Source: UBA1876 sp003446665
Lineage (GTDB): Bacteria; Synergistota; Synergistia; Synergistales; Thermovirgaceae
DNA length: 64,000 nt
Direction: 5' to 3'
Assembly (NCBI GenBank): GCA_040616305.1
Contig: CP159918.1
Span: forward strand, 1,240,001-1,304,000
A program made the translations under genes and the position numbers. Shown here piece after piece: positions 1 to 8,820 of this stretch. How positions within the stretch are numbered: position 1 is the first letter of the stretch; every line of letters begins with the position of its first letter. The notes under the pieces are model-generated. The model was not told the origin of the DNA, did not search any database, and saw only the letters and a program-made list of their open reading frames with translations.

Positions 1-30
1 TGTCTTGGTTCTGAGCATGCGCATCAGCAC
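1..30 (-). CDS. Start of an unidentified gene, cut by the left edge
   Basis: On the minus strand an AGGAGG box (46-41) sits ten bases before a GTG at 30, with an in-frame ATG at 24. A strong promoter lies just upstream (118-90). Only ten codons are inside the window, so the product cannot be named. It would be the next gene downstream of polA, on the same strand. Confidence 0.4.
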   Translation of the reverse strand, partial: MLMRMLRTKT

Positions 31-89
31 AATAAATCGTCCTCCTTCAAGCCTTCTCGGCCTTTATTGACTCCAAGGCAGCGCATCAT

Positions 90-118
90 ATAATACGTAG
101 AGTCCCTTCGGCTGTCAA
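90..118 (-). promoter_or_regulatory. Sigma-70 promoter for the left-edge gene
   Basis: Minus strand TTGACA (118-113), 17-base spacer, TATTAT (95-90). It begins four bases after the polA stop, so the left-edge gene has its own promoter rather than depending on polA readthrough. The predicted start of transcription is near 83, about 50 bases before the GTG. Confidence 0.65.
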
Positions 119-121
119 AAT

Positions 122-2674
122 TCACATCTCGGCGAAGGAAACTCCCGATTTAGTCTGGACCTTTAGCGGAACCGACAATTCGACGGCCGACTCCATTACC
201 TTTTTCAGTTTCATCTCCGTTTCCGTGGCATGATCTTTATCGACTTCACATACTAGTGAATCATGAACCTGCAGGACCAGTTTGGGAGAACCCCCGGCTT
301 CAGCAAGGGATTCATCGAGCTTTATCATGGCAATCCTGGCGATGTCGGCGGCACTGCCCTGTATGGGTGTGTTGATGGCAACTCTTTTCAGGGCATTGTT
401 CCCCCTGCCATCGACTGTCGTTACTTCTTCGAGAGGACGCCTGCGACCGAAAATCGTCTCCGTATATCCCTTGTTTTGAGCCTCTTCGGCACTTCTTTCC
501 AGAAATTCCCTGACGCGTGGGAAAGCCGAGAAATAGCGCTCTATCAGTTCGGCCGCCTCCTGTCGGCTTATCGCGAGGCGCTGTGAAAGTCCATATTGTC
601 CCATACCATACAGCAGCCCGAAGTTAACCATTTTTGCTATACGCCTTTGCTCGGCTGAAATTTCACCACCGGAGTCTCCCATTATCCACCTTGCGGTCTC
701 GCTATGAATGTCACGGTCCTCGGCAAAGGCCTCCAGCAGTTTTTCTTCCCCTGACATATGCGCCAGTACTCTCAACTCTATCTGCGAATAATCCCCTGCG
801 ACAAAGACCCTACCCGGATCATGAGGAATAAGCGCTTCACGTACCCTGCCGGCCCATGTACCGTAAGCAGGAAGATTTTGAAGGTTCGGGTCCCTGCTGC
901 TTAGCCTCCCCGTTCCCGTCGCTGTATGTTCGAGAATCGTATGTACGCAACCGCTGTCCGCGTCGACGCTTCTCAGAAGGACCTGCACAAATCCCGTCAA
1001 AACTTTGGTTATTTCCCTGTGTTCCAGCAAAAGCCCCGGCAAGCCATCGGAGCCAATCGGCAGTGATGCCAGTTCTTCAAGAACACTGACATCGGTAGAG
1101 TAACCTGTTTTGGTTTTTTTGACCGGAGGATACCCAAGGTGTTCAAAAAGCAGCCAGCTCACCTGCTTTGGCGAATTGAGGTTTATATGCGCCCCGGCAG
1201 TTTTGTCTATCTTTTCCTGTATCTTTTTAATTCTCTCTCCAAGCTCTTCTTCAAGCTTTTCCAGCCTATCGCAATCAAGCCTTATCCCGTATATTTCCAT
1301 TGAAGCCAGAACGGGGGACAGTGGGACATCAATTTCGTTCATGACCTTTATAAGTCCCTGTCGCTTTAGCTTTGGCTCCATTTCACACCAGGCCTCATAA
1401 AGACGATTGCATACCTGTGACCCGTCCATGTCGTAAGTTATGCCCAAAGAGTGATCACCCTTGTCAGGATGTATCAAATAATGGGCGATCTTTGCGTCCC
1501 AGACTTTGTTCATGATGTTCCTGAACGAGGGTTCAGCAACACAAAGCTCCTTGAACCCCGAAAGGACGGTCCCTTTCGACAACCCCTTTTCCGCTGCCTT
1601 GATAAATCCCTCTGCTCCAATATTTGAAATGTCAGCAAACCTTCTGTCGGGCAATCCTGCAAAAAGCCTTTCGATAACAAACCCCTGTGGATATTTCCCC
1701 TCACCCAGCCAAGCCAAAAATAGGGGGCCTTGACTTTCTATGATTTCACCCGCCGGGACTTCAGCGCCAGGGAAAGCTGTCTTGTTTTTCATTGAAACAT
1801 ATTCTTCTTCGATCACGTCCAGGTTGAAATGTTCCGCCAGTTTTTTTAAAGCAAACCTGTCGCAAAGCCTCTTGAGCCTTTTCAGATCTTTTTCTTTCCT
1901 GAAAAGGTCTTCGGGAGCCAGGGGGGATTCCAGTCTCAGTCTTATGAGGTCTCGCGTGGTTAATACTTGATCCTTTTGACCTTCCAGTGCTTTCCGAACT
2001 CCAGGTTTCAACTCGTTCAGGGCTTCGTAAATTCCTTCCAGGTTTCCATAATCAGTCAGGAGAGATTTTGCCGTTTTTTCCCCTATCCCGCGGACGCCGG
2101 GTATATTATCTGATTTGTCACCCAACAGGGCCAGGTAATCTGCCATGGCTTCGGGTTCGAAACCGTATTCCTCCAGGAAACGTTCCCTGTCGTAGATCTT
2201 GAAGGTGCTTACACCCTTTACGGGGCGCATAACGCGAATACCATGGGACAGCAATTGCAGCATGTCCTTGTCTGCAGTAAGGATAAGGACGTCGTGTCCT
2301 TCATCTTTAGCTTTTTTAGCCGTAGCCGCTATTACGTCGTCGGCCTCTACGCCCTCTCGCTCGTAGACCGTAAATCCCATGGCCTCGGCGATGTCTTTTA
2401 TCGCGGGTAACTGCTCTTTGAATGGCTCGGGGGCAGGCTGACGATTTTCCTTGTATTCGCTGAATGCCTCGTGCCGGAAGGTAGGACCTGCGGCATCGAA
2501 GATGATGCCCACCATCTTCGGATCGTTTTCGTCGAGTGCTTTTAGAAACATATTGACGAATCCAAGGATCGCCTGCGTCGGTGAACCATCGGGCGCATTA
2601 AGTTCCGGAAGAGCGTAAAAAGCTCTGTAGGCCAGGCCATGTCCGTCAACGAGAAGGACCAGATTGTCGTTCAA
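122..2674 (-). CDS. polA: DNA polymerase I
   Basis: Family A DNA polymerase of 850 residues, used in Okazaki-fragment processing and repair. The N-terminal ~290 residues are a 5'-3' exonuclease domain (VDGHGLAYRAF, the EADDV motif, the TADKDML motif, a helix-hairpin-helix at GIGEKTAK). The C-terminal half has the polymerase motifs: A (DYSQIELR, catalytic Asp near 628), B (KMVNFGLLYGM) and C (VHDSL, Asp near 805). The middle domain lacks the DxE metal-binding motif of a 3'-5' proofreading exonuclease, as in Taq and Bacillus enzymes. I chose a TTG start at 2674 because AAAGGAG precedes it by eight bases. The upstream ATG at 2728 has no ribosome binding site. Confidence 0.95.
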   Translation of the reverse strand: MNDNLVLLVDGHGLAYRAFYALPELNAPDGSPTQAILGFVNMFLKALDENDPKMVGIIFDAAGPTFRHEAFSEYKENRQPAPEPFKEQLPAIKDIAEAMGFTVYEREGVEADDVIAATAKKAKDEGHDVLILTADKDMLQLLSHGIRVMRPVKGVSTFKIYDRERFLEEYGFEPEAMADYLALLGDKSDNIPGVRGIGEKTAKSLLTDYGNLEGIYEALNELKPGVRKALEGQKDQVLTTRDLIRLRLESPLAPEDLFRKEKDLKRLKRLCDRFALKKLAEHFNLDVIEEEYVSMKNKTAFPGAEVPAGEIIESQGPLFLAWLGEGKYPQGFVIERLFAGLPDRRFADISNIGAEGFIKAAEKGLSKGTVLSGFKELCVAEPSFRNIMNKVWDAKIAHYLIHPDKGDHSLGITYDMDGSQVCNRLYEAWCEMEPKLKRQGLIKVMNEIDVPLSPVLASMEIYGIRLDCDRLEKLEEELGERIKKIQEKIDKTAGAHINLNSPKQVSWLLFEHLGYPPVKKTKTGYSTDVSVLEELASLPIGSDGLPGLLLEHREITKVLTGFVQVLLRSVDADSGCVHTILEHTATGTGRLSSRDPNLQNLPAYGTWAGRVREALIPHDPGRVFVAGDYSQIELRVLAHMSGEEKLLEAFAEDRDIHSETARWIMGDSGGEISAEQRRIAKMVNFGLLYGMGQYGLSQRLAISRQEAAELIERYFSAFPRVREFLERSAEEAQNKGYTETIFGRRRPLEEVTTVDGRGNNALKRVAINTPIQGSAADIARIAMIKLDESLAEAGGSPKLVLQVHDSLVCEVDKDHATETEMKLKKVMESAVELSVPLKVQTKSGVSFAEM

Positions 2675-2794
2675 AATTCTCACTCCTTTGATTTCCACCT
2701 GCGGATATAATACTATCACTCGAGGCACTTATAGATCAGACATCCAGCTTCAAGAAAATTTAAACGGTAAAAAACACGAAAGGGTGAATAAATA

Positions 2795-4108
2795 GTGAAA
2801 GGAGATGTTCGGGTTCGTTTTGCACCAAGCCCCACAGGAGCGCTTCATATAGGCGGAGCCCATACTGCTTTGTTTAACTGGCTCTGGGCAAGGAAAAACG
2901 GCGGGACTTTCGTACTTCGCATTGAGGATACAGACAGGGCCAGATCTACAAAAGAATACGAAGAGACCATCATGAAGGGCCTTCAGTGGCTTGGCCTTGA
3001 CTGGGACGAAGGCCCTGTCACAGGTGGCCCTTATGGGCCTTATCGCCAATCGGAGCGGAGTCATCTTTATCAAGAAAACGCACAGCGACTTTTGGATCTC
3101 GGCCTCGCCTACAAGGATGGCGATGCTATAATTTTTTCCGTACCCAAGGGGAAAACAATAGCCTTCGAGGACATCGTCTACGGGAATATCTCAATGGAAA
3201 GCGAAACCCTGAAAGATATCGTTCTGATCAAAAGCGATGGGTTTCCCACCTACAATTTCGCCGTCGTAGTAGATGATTATCTCATGAATATTACCTACGT
3301 CATTCGGGGAGAAGACCATATTTCCAACACTCCGAAACAGATTCTTCTCTACGAGGCCTTGGGCTGGAGGCTGCCGCGTTTCGCGCACCTGCCGATGATA
3401 CTGGGAAAAGACAAGAAGAAACTTTCCAAACGCCACGGCGCGACAAGCGTTTACGAATACAGGGACATGGGTTACCTTCCCGAAGGTCTGTTTAACTATT
3501 TTGCCCTTTTGGGCTGGTCTCCCGGTGACAACCAGGAAATTTTCGACCGCGACGAAGCGGTACGCCTTTTCGACTTGAGTCGGGTAACGAAAAGAGCGGC
3601 TGTATTTGACATGGACAAGCTCGACGCTGTAAACCAGATTCACATTTCGAGACTGGATCCCCAAAAACGCGTTGAACTCGTTAAACCTTTCTGGAAAGAA
3701 TTGGGGCTCGAACCTGAAAATCTAAATGACGAATTTCTTTCCGAGGCTCTGGAGTTGCTTCAGGGACGCGGAAAAACATTGCGAGAGGTCGCGGTTTTCA
3801 GCGACTACTTCCTAACCTTCGAAGTGGTTAAAAAAAGGTATGACGGTTCTGATATTTCCGATTCTCAAAAATCGCTGCTTCGCGAATTTTTCACACAGCT
3901 TTTCGATAAAGACCAGTGGGACGCCCATGAAATGGCTTCTTTCGCAAAAGAATGGAGCAAGGACAAGGGGTTGAAAATGAAAGACGTCGCCATGCCTTTC
4001 CGCATGGTTATTACCGGCACGAAAGTCAGCCCTGGAATCTTTGAGGTCGCCGCCCTCCTTGGCAAGGAAGAAACAGCAAAACGTCTCCAGTACTACGGAT
4101 TACTGTAA
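2795..4108 (+). CDS. gltX: Glutamyl-tRNA synthetase
   Basis: Class I synthetase that charges tRNA-Glu. The HIGH-type motif is at residues 18-21 (HIGG in GALHIGGAHT) and the KMSKS-type motif is KLSKR near 210. The GTG start is preceded by AAAGGG. At 437 residues it is shorter than the usual 465-490. Most of the loss is one gap near residues 107-110, where other GltX proteins carry the cysteine-containing loop that reads like CFCTxEE plus the following segment. Here LGLAYKDGD runs straight into IIFSVP. GatCAB is encoded at 54.8-58 kb, so this enzyme probably also makes Glu-tRNA-Gln (inference). It is transcribed divergently from polA. Confidence 0.93.
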   Translation: MKGDVRVRFAPSPTGALHIGGAHTALFNWLWARKNGGTFVLRIEDTDRARSTKEYEETIMKGLQWLGLDWDEGPVTGGPYGPYRQSERSHLYQENAQRLLDLGLAYKDGDAIIFSVPKGKTIAFEDIVYGNISMESETLKDIVLIKSDGFPTYNFAVVVDDYLMNITYVIRGEDHISNTPKQILLYEALGWRLPRFAHLPMILGKDKKKLSKRHGATSVYEYRDMGYLPEGLFNYFALLGWSPGDNQEIFDRDEAVRLFDLSRVTKRAAVFDMDKLDAVNQIHISRLDPQKRVELVKPFWKELGLEPENLNDEFLSEALELLQGRGKTLREVAVFSDYFLTFEVVKKRYDGSDISDSQKSLLREFFTQLFDKDQWDAHEMASFAKEWSKDKGLKMKDVAMPFRMVITGTKVSPGIFEVAALLGKEETAKRLQYYGLL

Positions 4109-4114
4109 AAAAAC

Positions 4115-4154
4115 ATTCAGCAGGCCTGGAGCGTCGAACCCAGGCCTGCTGAAT
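4115..4154. terminator. Strong hairpin between gltX and the asparaginase gene
   Basis: A perfect 15-bp stem (4115-4129 with 4140-4154) and a ten-base loop. On the minus strand it is followed by a run of seven T, which makes it a good intrinsic terminator for the asparaginase gene. On the plus strand it follows the gltX stop directly but has no T-run, so it is a weaker end for gltX. Confidence 0.85.
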
Positions 4155-4249
4155 CAAGGCCAAACCGGTTATTTGCAGTTACCTCTTTTCCCGGGTCCCT
4201 TCTTAATTCAACATGGTGCGTGATCCAACCTGCGAGTCATATTGCTTTT

Positions 4250-5290
4250 CTAATAACATCTGAGAAACTTCTCCAGTATCCTGCCCGGATTATCGTAGTC
4301 TATAGCAAGAGCATAACAGGCAAGAGAGTGTATGAACTCGAAAGGATAATCCATCTGACTGTAAACCTTAAATCCTTCTCTCGCCAAAGAGGCTACTCCA
4401 ACCCCACTGTAAGCGGATGGATCTTTTACATCTCCTTCGGCCTGGCTGCAAGCGATTATTAAAGGCCTCACTCCTGACGTGAAGCTTTCAGTTATCATCC
4501 GAAGCACGACGGAAGGCACGTTGCCAGCTCCAAATCCGTATAGCACAAGAACCTTTTCCTTTGAAGACATATCAGGCATGCAACCCGGTGCGCAAAAGAG
4601 CCATCTTATACTGGATGTCCTTTTTTTGATGGTTTCCGCATCAAGAGAAACCAGGGACGAAAGGTCTTCCGAGAGCCTGGCGCCGCGCTCCTTTTCAGGC
4701 AAATCGGGCTGTCTAGCCTCGTCACGATGCGCCCATTCCGGGTTGAAAAAAAGCGGGACGCTATTGACAGGCACAAACGCGTCGGGATGAGCAGCCCTTG
4801 CCTTGTGTACCCTCGCCCCTTGTATCAACTTCCAGTTACAGTACACCCAAACCCCTGCAATTTTGGAACAAAGCGCCTGTGCTGCTCCTCTTATATTCAC
4901 CGTCACGTCATCAGGTGTGTAATCAAGGGTAAGCTGACTGCCTGTGAGCACGACTGGTATGCCGGTTTTCCAAAAGCAAAGATTAAGCCATGAAGCAGTA
5001 TATGCCATAGTGTCAGTACCATGAAGGATGAGAACTCCGTTGCTGCCATCAGATATATCGGAGACTATGATCCGGGTGATCTCAAGCCAATGCCCCGGGT
5101 CGAGGTCGGAACTATCCAGACCTGCCCTTCCCCAGGGCTCCCTGAATACGGGTTTTACTCCCTTTTCGTCGAAAAACTCCTCAAGATACATCCTGAGCCT
5201 GGAAGAAGCCTTTTCTGTGGGCTCTTTTCCTGACAAACCGAAACTACTCGCTATAGTCCCGCCTGTGAGGATGATTGAAACCTTTTTCAT
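4250..5290 (-). CDS. L-asparaginase, type I family
   Basis: Hydrolyses asparagine to aspartate and ammonia, probably in the cytoplasm because no signal peptide is present. The two family signatures are visible: TGGTIAS close to the N terminus with the first catalytic Thr, and LILHGTDTMAYTA with the second Thr-Asp pair. The protein is 346 residues. A GTG at 5302 lies directly against the GGAGGT box (5308-5303) and cannot use it, so I chose the ATG at 5290, twelve bases away. It could equally be the asparaginase-like subunit GatD, but no GatE partner is present and GatCAB is. Its leader is almost filled by the upstream terminator. Confidence 0.85.
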   Translation of the reverse strand: MKKVSIILTGGTIASSFGLSGKEPTEKASSRLRMYLEEFFDEKGVKPVFREPWGRAGLDSSDLDPGHWLEITRIIVSDISDGSNGVLILHGTDTMAYTASWLNLCFWKTGIPVVLTGSQLTLDYTPDDVTVNIRGAAQALCSKIAGVWVYCNWKLIQGARVHKARAAHPDAFVPVNSVPLFFNPEWAHRDEARQPDLPEKERGARLSEDLSSLVSLDAETIKKRTSSIRWLFCAPGCMPDMSSKEKVLVLYGFGAGNVPSVVLRMITESFTSGVRPLIIACSQAEGDVKDPSAYSGVGVASLAREGFKVYSQMDYPFEFIHSLACYALAIDYDNPGRILEKFLRCY

Positions 5291-5316
5291 GCCGTAAGAC
5301 ACACCTCCAAAAAACC

Positions 5317-5338
5317 GGGCCGGCGTCTCCGCCGGCCC
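5317..5338 (-). terminator. Terminator of the membrane-bound hydrogenase operon
   Basis: A 9-bp GC-only stem (5317-5325 with 5330-5338), a 4-base loop, and six T on the minus strand (5314-5309). It also has five T on the plus strand. It lies between the last mbh gene and the asparaginase gene and ends just before the asparaginase ribosome binding site. Confidence 0.88.
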
Positions 5339-5360
5339 TTTTTAAAAGCTGCAGAGGCCG

Positions 5361-6023
5361 TCATTCTTTCGGATGGATTGCCTGAACCGGACAGTTTTCG
5401 GCACACGCCCCGCATCCTACACAGGTATTTTCGTCAATGACGTGGGGCTCTTTTATTTTTCCCGACACAGCGTCTACAGGACACACTTTTGAGCACTTGG
5501 TGCACCCGATGCATTTTTCTGGATCTATCTCATAAGTCGTTTTCGTTTTTTCTGTTGGCTCTTCCGAGCCTCCGGATGCTCCTTCAGGAGCGGTTTCGTT
5601 TTTGGGCGGCTGGGGTTTTTGACCCGAATCGATTATTACTTCACCCTTGCGATCATATGAAGCAAAAGCGAATTCGCCGGTCATCCATATGCACTTGACG
5701 GGGCAAATCTCGGTACACTGAGCGCAGAAACAGCATCTGTCCATATGGAAGATGACCTTTTTGTCCTTTTCGACGTATTCTATGGCGTTTGCAGGACAAA
5801 CCCGGATGCACATTTTACAACCTATGCAAGCCTTTCTGTCATAAGCGATCTTGCCCCGGAAATGTTCAGGGACATCCACGGGCGGGTTCAGTTCAATGGC
5901 TCCCTCTGCCGCCGCTTCAAGCGCTTCGCTGAGGCTGTCGGGAACATGAGCCACGGGAAAGGGGTTCGTCGACGGTTTTTTTGTCCATTGTCTTAGTATC
6001 TGGATGAGCATTTTATTTAACAT
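5361..6023 (-). CDS. mbhN: Membrane-bound hydrogenase polyferredoxin subunit (MbhN-like, NuoI family, extended)
   Basis: Electron-input subunit of the group 4 [NiFe] hydrogenase. Four CxxCxxCxxxC sites are visible in 220 residues: C66/69/72/76, C97/100/103/107, C171/174/177/181 and C201/204/207/211. The first two are the NuoI/MbhN core. The last two form an added ferredoxin domain after a Pro/Glu/Gly-rich linker (about 130-165), which standard MbhN and NuoI lack. This tail is 32/53 identical by eye to the tail of the NuoF-like protein at 45.6-47.4 kb. The ATG at 6023 has AAGGTGG in front. It is the last gene of the operon, 12 bases after mbhM. Confidence 0.88.
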   Translation of the reverse strand: MLNKMLIQILRQWTKKPSTNPFPVAHVPDSLSEALEAAAEGAIELNPPVDVPEHFRGKIAYDRKACIGCKMCIRVCPANAIEYVEKDKKVIFHMDRCCFCAQCTEICPVKCIWMTGEFAFASYDRKGEVIIDSGQKPQPPKNETAPEGASGGSEEPTEKTKTTYEIDPEKCIGCTKCSKVCPVDAVSGKIKEPHVIDENTCVGCGACAENCPVQAIHPKE

Positions 6024-6035
6024 CTTGACACCACC

Positions 6036-7025
6036 TTACAGGATAACGTCAAGGGAAAGCAATACCATGCCGGCTAACGAAAGGCCACCTACCTGGTACC
6101 AGTACAACCTCGACGCCTGCCAGATCTTGAATCGACCGAAGGTAGTCCTGATAATGGTCACTCCCAGAACCTGTACGACCAGTACTTTTATCCAGAAAAA
6201 GAGAAAATCCGCAACGAAAAAGAAAACCCCCTGAAAACCGAGCAACCTTCCCAATGACCAGGGGAAAAACAGGGAAACCACCACGGCGCACATGGCCAGA
6301 GTCCTTATCGAAAAAGCCAATTTGAACATGGCCAGGTTGCGCCCTGAATATTCACTAATAAGCCCTTCCAGGATTTCCGTTTTGGCTTCGGCGATATCCA
6401 TGGGAACCTTTCCGGTTTCTGCGGGAACAACCGCCAGAAGGGCGATCAAAAGTCCGAGTATTCCGAAGCTTCCCGTCCATCCCGCAACACTCCAGACTGA
6501 CATCCCGACATAGGTTTCAAGGCTGAACGGATCCCCCGGCATTCCCGATCTGTAGGCAAACCACGCCAAGGACGCGATAACCACGGCCAGGGGCAGCTCA
6601 TAACTCATCATAAGAACCATTTCCCTCTGGGCACCCACGTTGGAATAAACAGAGCCGCTCGAAAAGCCTCCTACGGCCATCGCCACAGCCGAAAGTCCCA
6701 AAAGGTACAGGATCAGGATCAGGTCTCCGTGGCCACCCAATATAGGCTGCAAGGAACCCATGGGAACATAAAGCACTATCATCAGGGCGGTGGCGGCAGC
6801 CACCCAGGGTGCCCCATTGAAAGCCCACGCTACCGCCCTGCGGGGGACGATGTTCTCCTTGCCGAGCAGTTTCAACACATCATAAAAAGGCTGAAACAAG
6901 GGCGGCCCAAGCCTGGATTGCATCCTTGCATGAAAGATCCTGTCGATCCCCTCGTAAAGCAGTGACAGGAGCGACGCAAAAATCAAAAGAGCCAGCCCTG
7001 CCAGAATCTTGAAAAGAATCATCAT
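6036..7025 (-). CDS. mbhM: Membrane-bound hydrogenase NuoH-like membrane subunit (MbhM)
   Basis: Integral membrane subunit that anchors the hydrogenase arm and forms the start of the ion-transfer path, homologous to NuoH of complex I. It has 329 residues with about eight hydrophobic segments. Family landmarks include the RIxHARMQSRLGPP loop after the first helix, KENIVPRRA, and the acidic loop PAETGKVPMDIAEAKTEILEG. I start it at the ATG at 7025, which overlaps the mbhL stop as ATGA. The AGGAGGG box eleven bases upstream supports this. Confidence 0.9.
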   Translation of the reverse strand: MMILFKILAGLALLIFASLLSLLYEGIDRIFHARMQSRLGPPLFQPFYDVLKLLGKENIVPRRAVAWAFNGAPWVAAATALMIVLYVPMGSLQPILGGHGDLILILYLLGLSAVAMAVGGFSSGSVYSNVGAQREMVLMMSYELPLAVVIASLAWFAYRSGMPGDPFSLETYVGMSVWSVAGWTGSFGILGLLIALLAVVPAETGKVPMDIAEAKTEILEGLISEYSGRNLAMFKLAFSIRTLAMCAVVVSLFFPWSLGRLLGFQGVFFFVADFLFFWIKVLVVQVLGVTIIRTTFGRFKIWQASRLYWYQVGGLSLAGMVLLSLDVIL

Positions 7026-8260
7026 GCCCCCATCACCCTCCTGGTTTTCTCTCTGCACCTATTAAGGAGTTCCTTTTTGGTGACAACCTGTTTCGAACCC
7101 GTTTTCCTTTCGGTGACGAGCATTCTTTCCATGCAGGATATACATGGATCGACGCTGTTTATGACAAGAGGTGCATCAGCCAGTTCGTTGTCTTTGAACA
7201 TCAGCGGCCACGAAACCGCATTAGCGTACGTCGGCGCCCGGACTTTCCACCATGTCACGTTATCCTCGGCACCTGTAAGCCTGACTACGTGGGTATCGTC
7301 ACCTCTGGGCGCCTCAATGGACGAAATTCCCGTCCCTTCCGCCTTTTTCAGGTAATTCAGAAGTTTCGGAAGATTGGGTTCCCACATTAGGTCTCCTTTG
7401 GGCAACCCGTCCAGGCATTTTTCGATGATTTCCAGAGACTGGTAGACTTCCAGCACCCTGACCAGAAACCGGTCATATACGTCGCCATAAACTTTTCCGG
7501 TGTGATCCTGTGGAACCACCGGTGTTATATCCAGATCGCCATAGGCTTCGTATGGCTGGGACCATCTGAGGTCAATCCGGTGACCGCTTCCTCTTGCTGT
7601 AGGTCCTACCGCGCAGTATTTAACCGCATCTTCCGGCGATAGGACACCCACGTTTCTCATGCGGGCCAGGGTCACAGGGTCGTCGGTAGCGACGTTGTAG
7701 AAAAGTTCGAATTCGTTCTTGTAGAAATTGATCATGTCCCTGATAACCTTTTCGACCTTGGGTGTTATGTCCCGCCTCACACCTCCTATCGTGCCGGTCC
7801 CATAATTTACCCTGTTTCCCGTAAGAGCTTCCAGCACGTCCATAACTTTCTCCCTGAGGATCATCCCCAGATGAAAGGCGGAATCATAACCGAAGGTGTA
7901 ACATGCGACACCAGCCCAGAGTATATGTGAATGGACACGTTCGAGTTCCAGGACGATGGTGCGAATGTATTGTGCGCGTCTGGGGACTTCGATTCGCGCG
8001 GCATCCTCGACGGCCCGTACGAAACATTCGATATGAGCGAAAGAACATATACCGCAAATCCGTTCCGCAAGATATATCACCTGGATCGGATTCCGTTCCC
8101 TGGCCATAAATTCTATTCCCCTGTGAATCGCTCCTGGTCTGATCGTTGCGTTTATGATTCTCTCCCCGTCGACATCGAGCCAGGCAGTTATCGGTTCTTT
8201 CAGTCCGACGTGAACGGGACCGATCGGAACTTTATAGGTTTTTCCTGTTCCTATAGCCAT
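7022..8260 (-). CDS. mbhL: [NiFe] hydrogenase large subunit, group 4 (MbhL)
   Basis: Catalytic subunit that reduces protons to H2. Both nickel-binding motifs are intact: CGICSFAH at residues 69-76 and DPCISC ending at C376. NuoD of complex I has lost these cysteines, so this is a real hydrogenase. The protein is 412 residues and extends beyond the DPCxxC motif by 36 residues, with no obvious His/Arg protease site after that motif. The start at ATG 8260 follows AGGAGGT by six bases, and the upstream codons are rejected. Nickel-insertion (hyp) genes are not in the window. Confidence 0.93.
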   Translation of the reverse strand: MAIGTGKTYKVPIGPVHVGLKEPITAWLDVDGERIINATIRPGAIHRGIEFMARERNPIQVIYLAERICGICSFAHIECFVRAVEDAARIEVPRRAQYIRTIVLELERVHSHILWAGVACYTFGYDSAFHLGMILREKVMDVLEALTGNRVNYGTGTIGGVRRDITPKVEKVIRDMINFYKNEFELFYNVATDDPVTLARMRNVGVLSPEDAVKYCAVGPTARGSGHRIDLRWSQPYEAYGDLDITPVVPQDHTGKVYGDVYDRFLVRVLEVYQSLEIIEKCLDGLPKGDLMWEPNLPKLLNYLKKAEGTGISSIEAPRGDDTHVVRLTGAEDNVTWWKVRAPTYANAVSWPLMFKDNELADAPLVINSVDPCISCMERMLVTERKTGSKQVVTKKELLNRCREKTRRVMGA

Positions 8261-8271
8261 ATCGGCACCTC

Positions 8272-8820
8272 CTATGACAATTCCCGGACGTCCTTTTCGG
8301 ACGGTCCCGTTTCGTCTTTTCGCCATGGCTTGATGTCTTCGTTCCAGTCCTCGGGGAGGAAAATAAGCGCCTTGTTAGGTAGACCGTCGAAATCGACACC
8401 TAACATTTCACGCATCTCCCGCTCGCTGTACTCTATTCCAGGTATCCACTCCCAGAGAGAAGGCATCACCGGGTTATCTTTAGGTACCTTGACTGAAACA
8501 GTAACTCCAAGCCTTTTGTTCTTTCCCGCGCTATTAAAAAGCGCGAAATGGTAATTCAAAACAACCGTATCGCCGTCATCATTGCCCGAGATGATCTGGA
8601 AATGCGGAAAATCTAACTCCCTCATGAGGTCCACCAGTTCCAGAAAGCGTTCACGTTTGACAGCAAGCCACAGCACTTTGTATTGAACTGCATTCGCCAT
8701 GCCGCCCTTGTATTCTCTCAATTCCACATCATAAACGTCCTTGCCGAAACAGTCCTCTATGCAGGCTATAACTTCCTTCGGGTCTTTGCTTTCCTTGCAG
8801 TAAGCCGCGCGCCATTTCAT
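8272..8820 (-). CDS. mbhK: Membrane-bound hydrogenase NuoC-like subunit (MbhK)
   Basis: Structural subunit next to the large subunit, homologous to the 30-kDa NuoC family. It has 182 residues. The family signature is visible in the C-terminal third (PSLWEWIPGIEYSEREMREMLGV, split here as PSLWEWIPG and EREMREMLGV) and ends with LPEDW. The ATG at 8820 overlaps the mbhJ stop as ATGA, with AGGTG upstream, so the 33 codons in front are not used. Confidence 0.9.
   Translation of the reverse strand: MKWRAAYCKESKDPKEVIACIEDCFGKDVYDVELREYKGGMANAVQYKVLWLAVKRERFLELVDLMRELDFPHFQIISGNDDGDTVVLNYHFALFNSAGKNKRLGVTVSVKVPKDNPVMPSLWEWIPGIEYSEREMREMLGVDFDGLPNKALIFLPEDWNEDIKPWRKDETGPSEKDVRELS

Noticed and set aside
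67..94. Plus-strand TTGACT-16-TATAAT pointing into the 3' end of polA (antisense promoter)
   Set aside because: The same A/T bases form the -10 of a better minus-strand promoter (TTGACA-17-TATTAT) that has a gene start downstream. No plus-strand gene follows.
7022..8260. Reading the large subunit as complex I NuoD
   Set aside because: All four nickel-binding cysteines are present (CGIC and DPCISC), which NuoD lacks.
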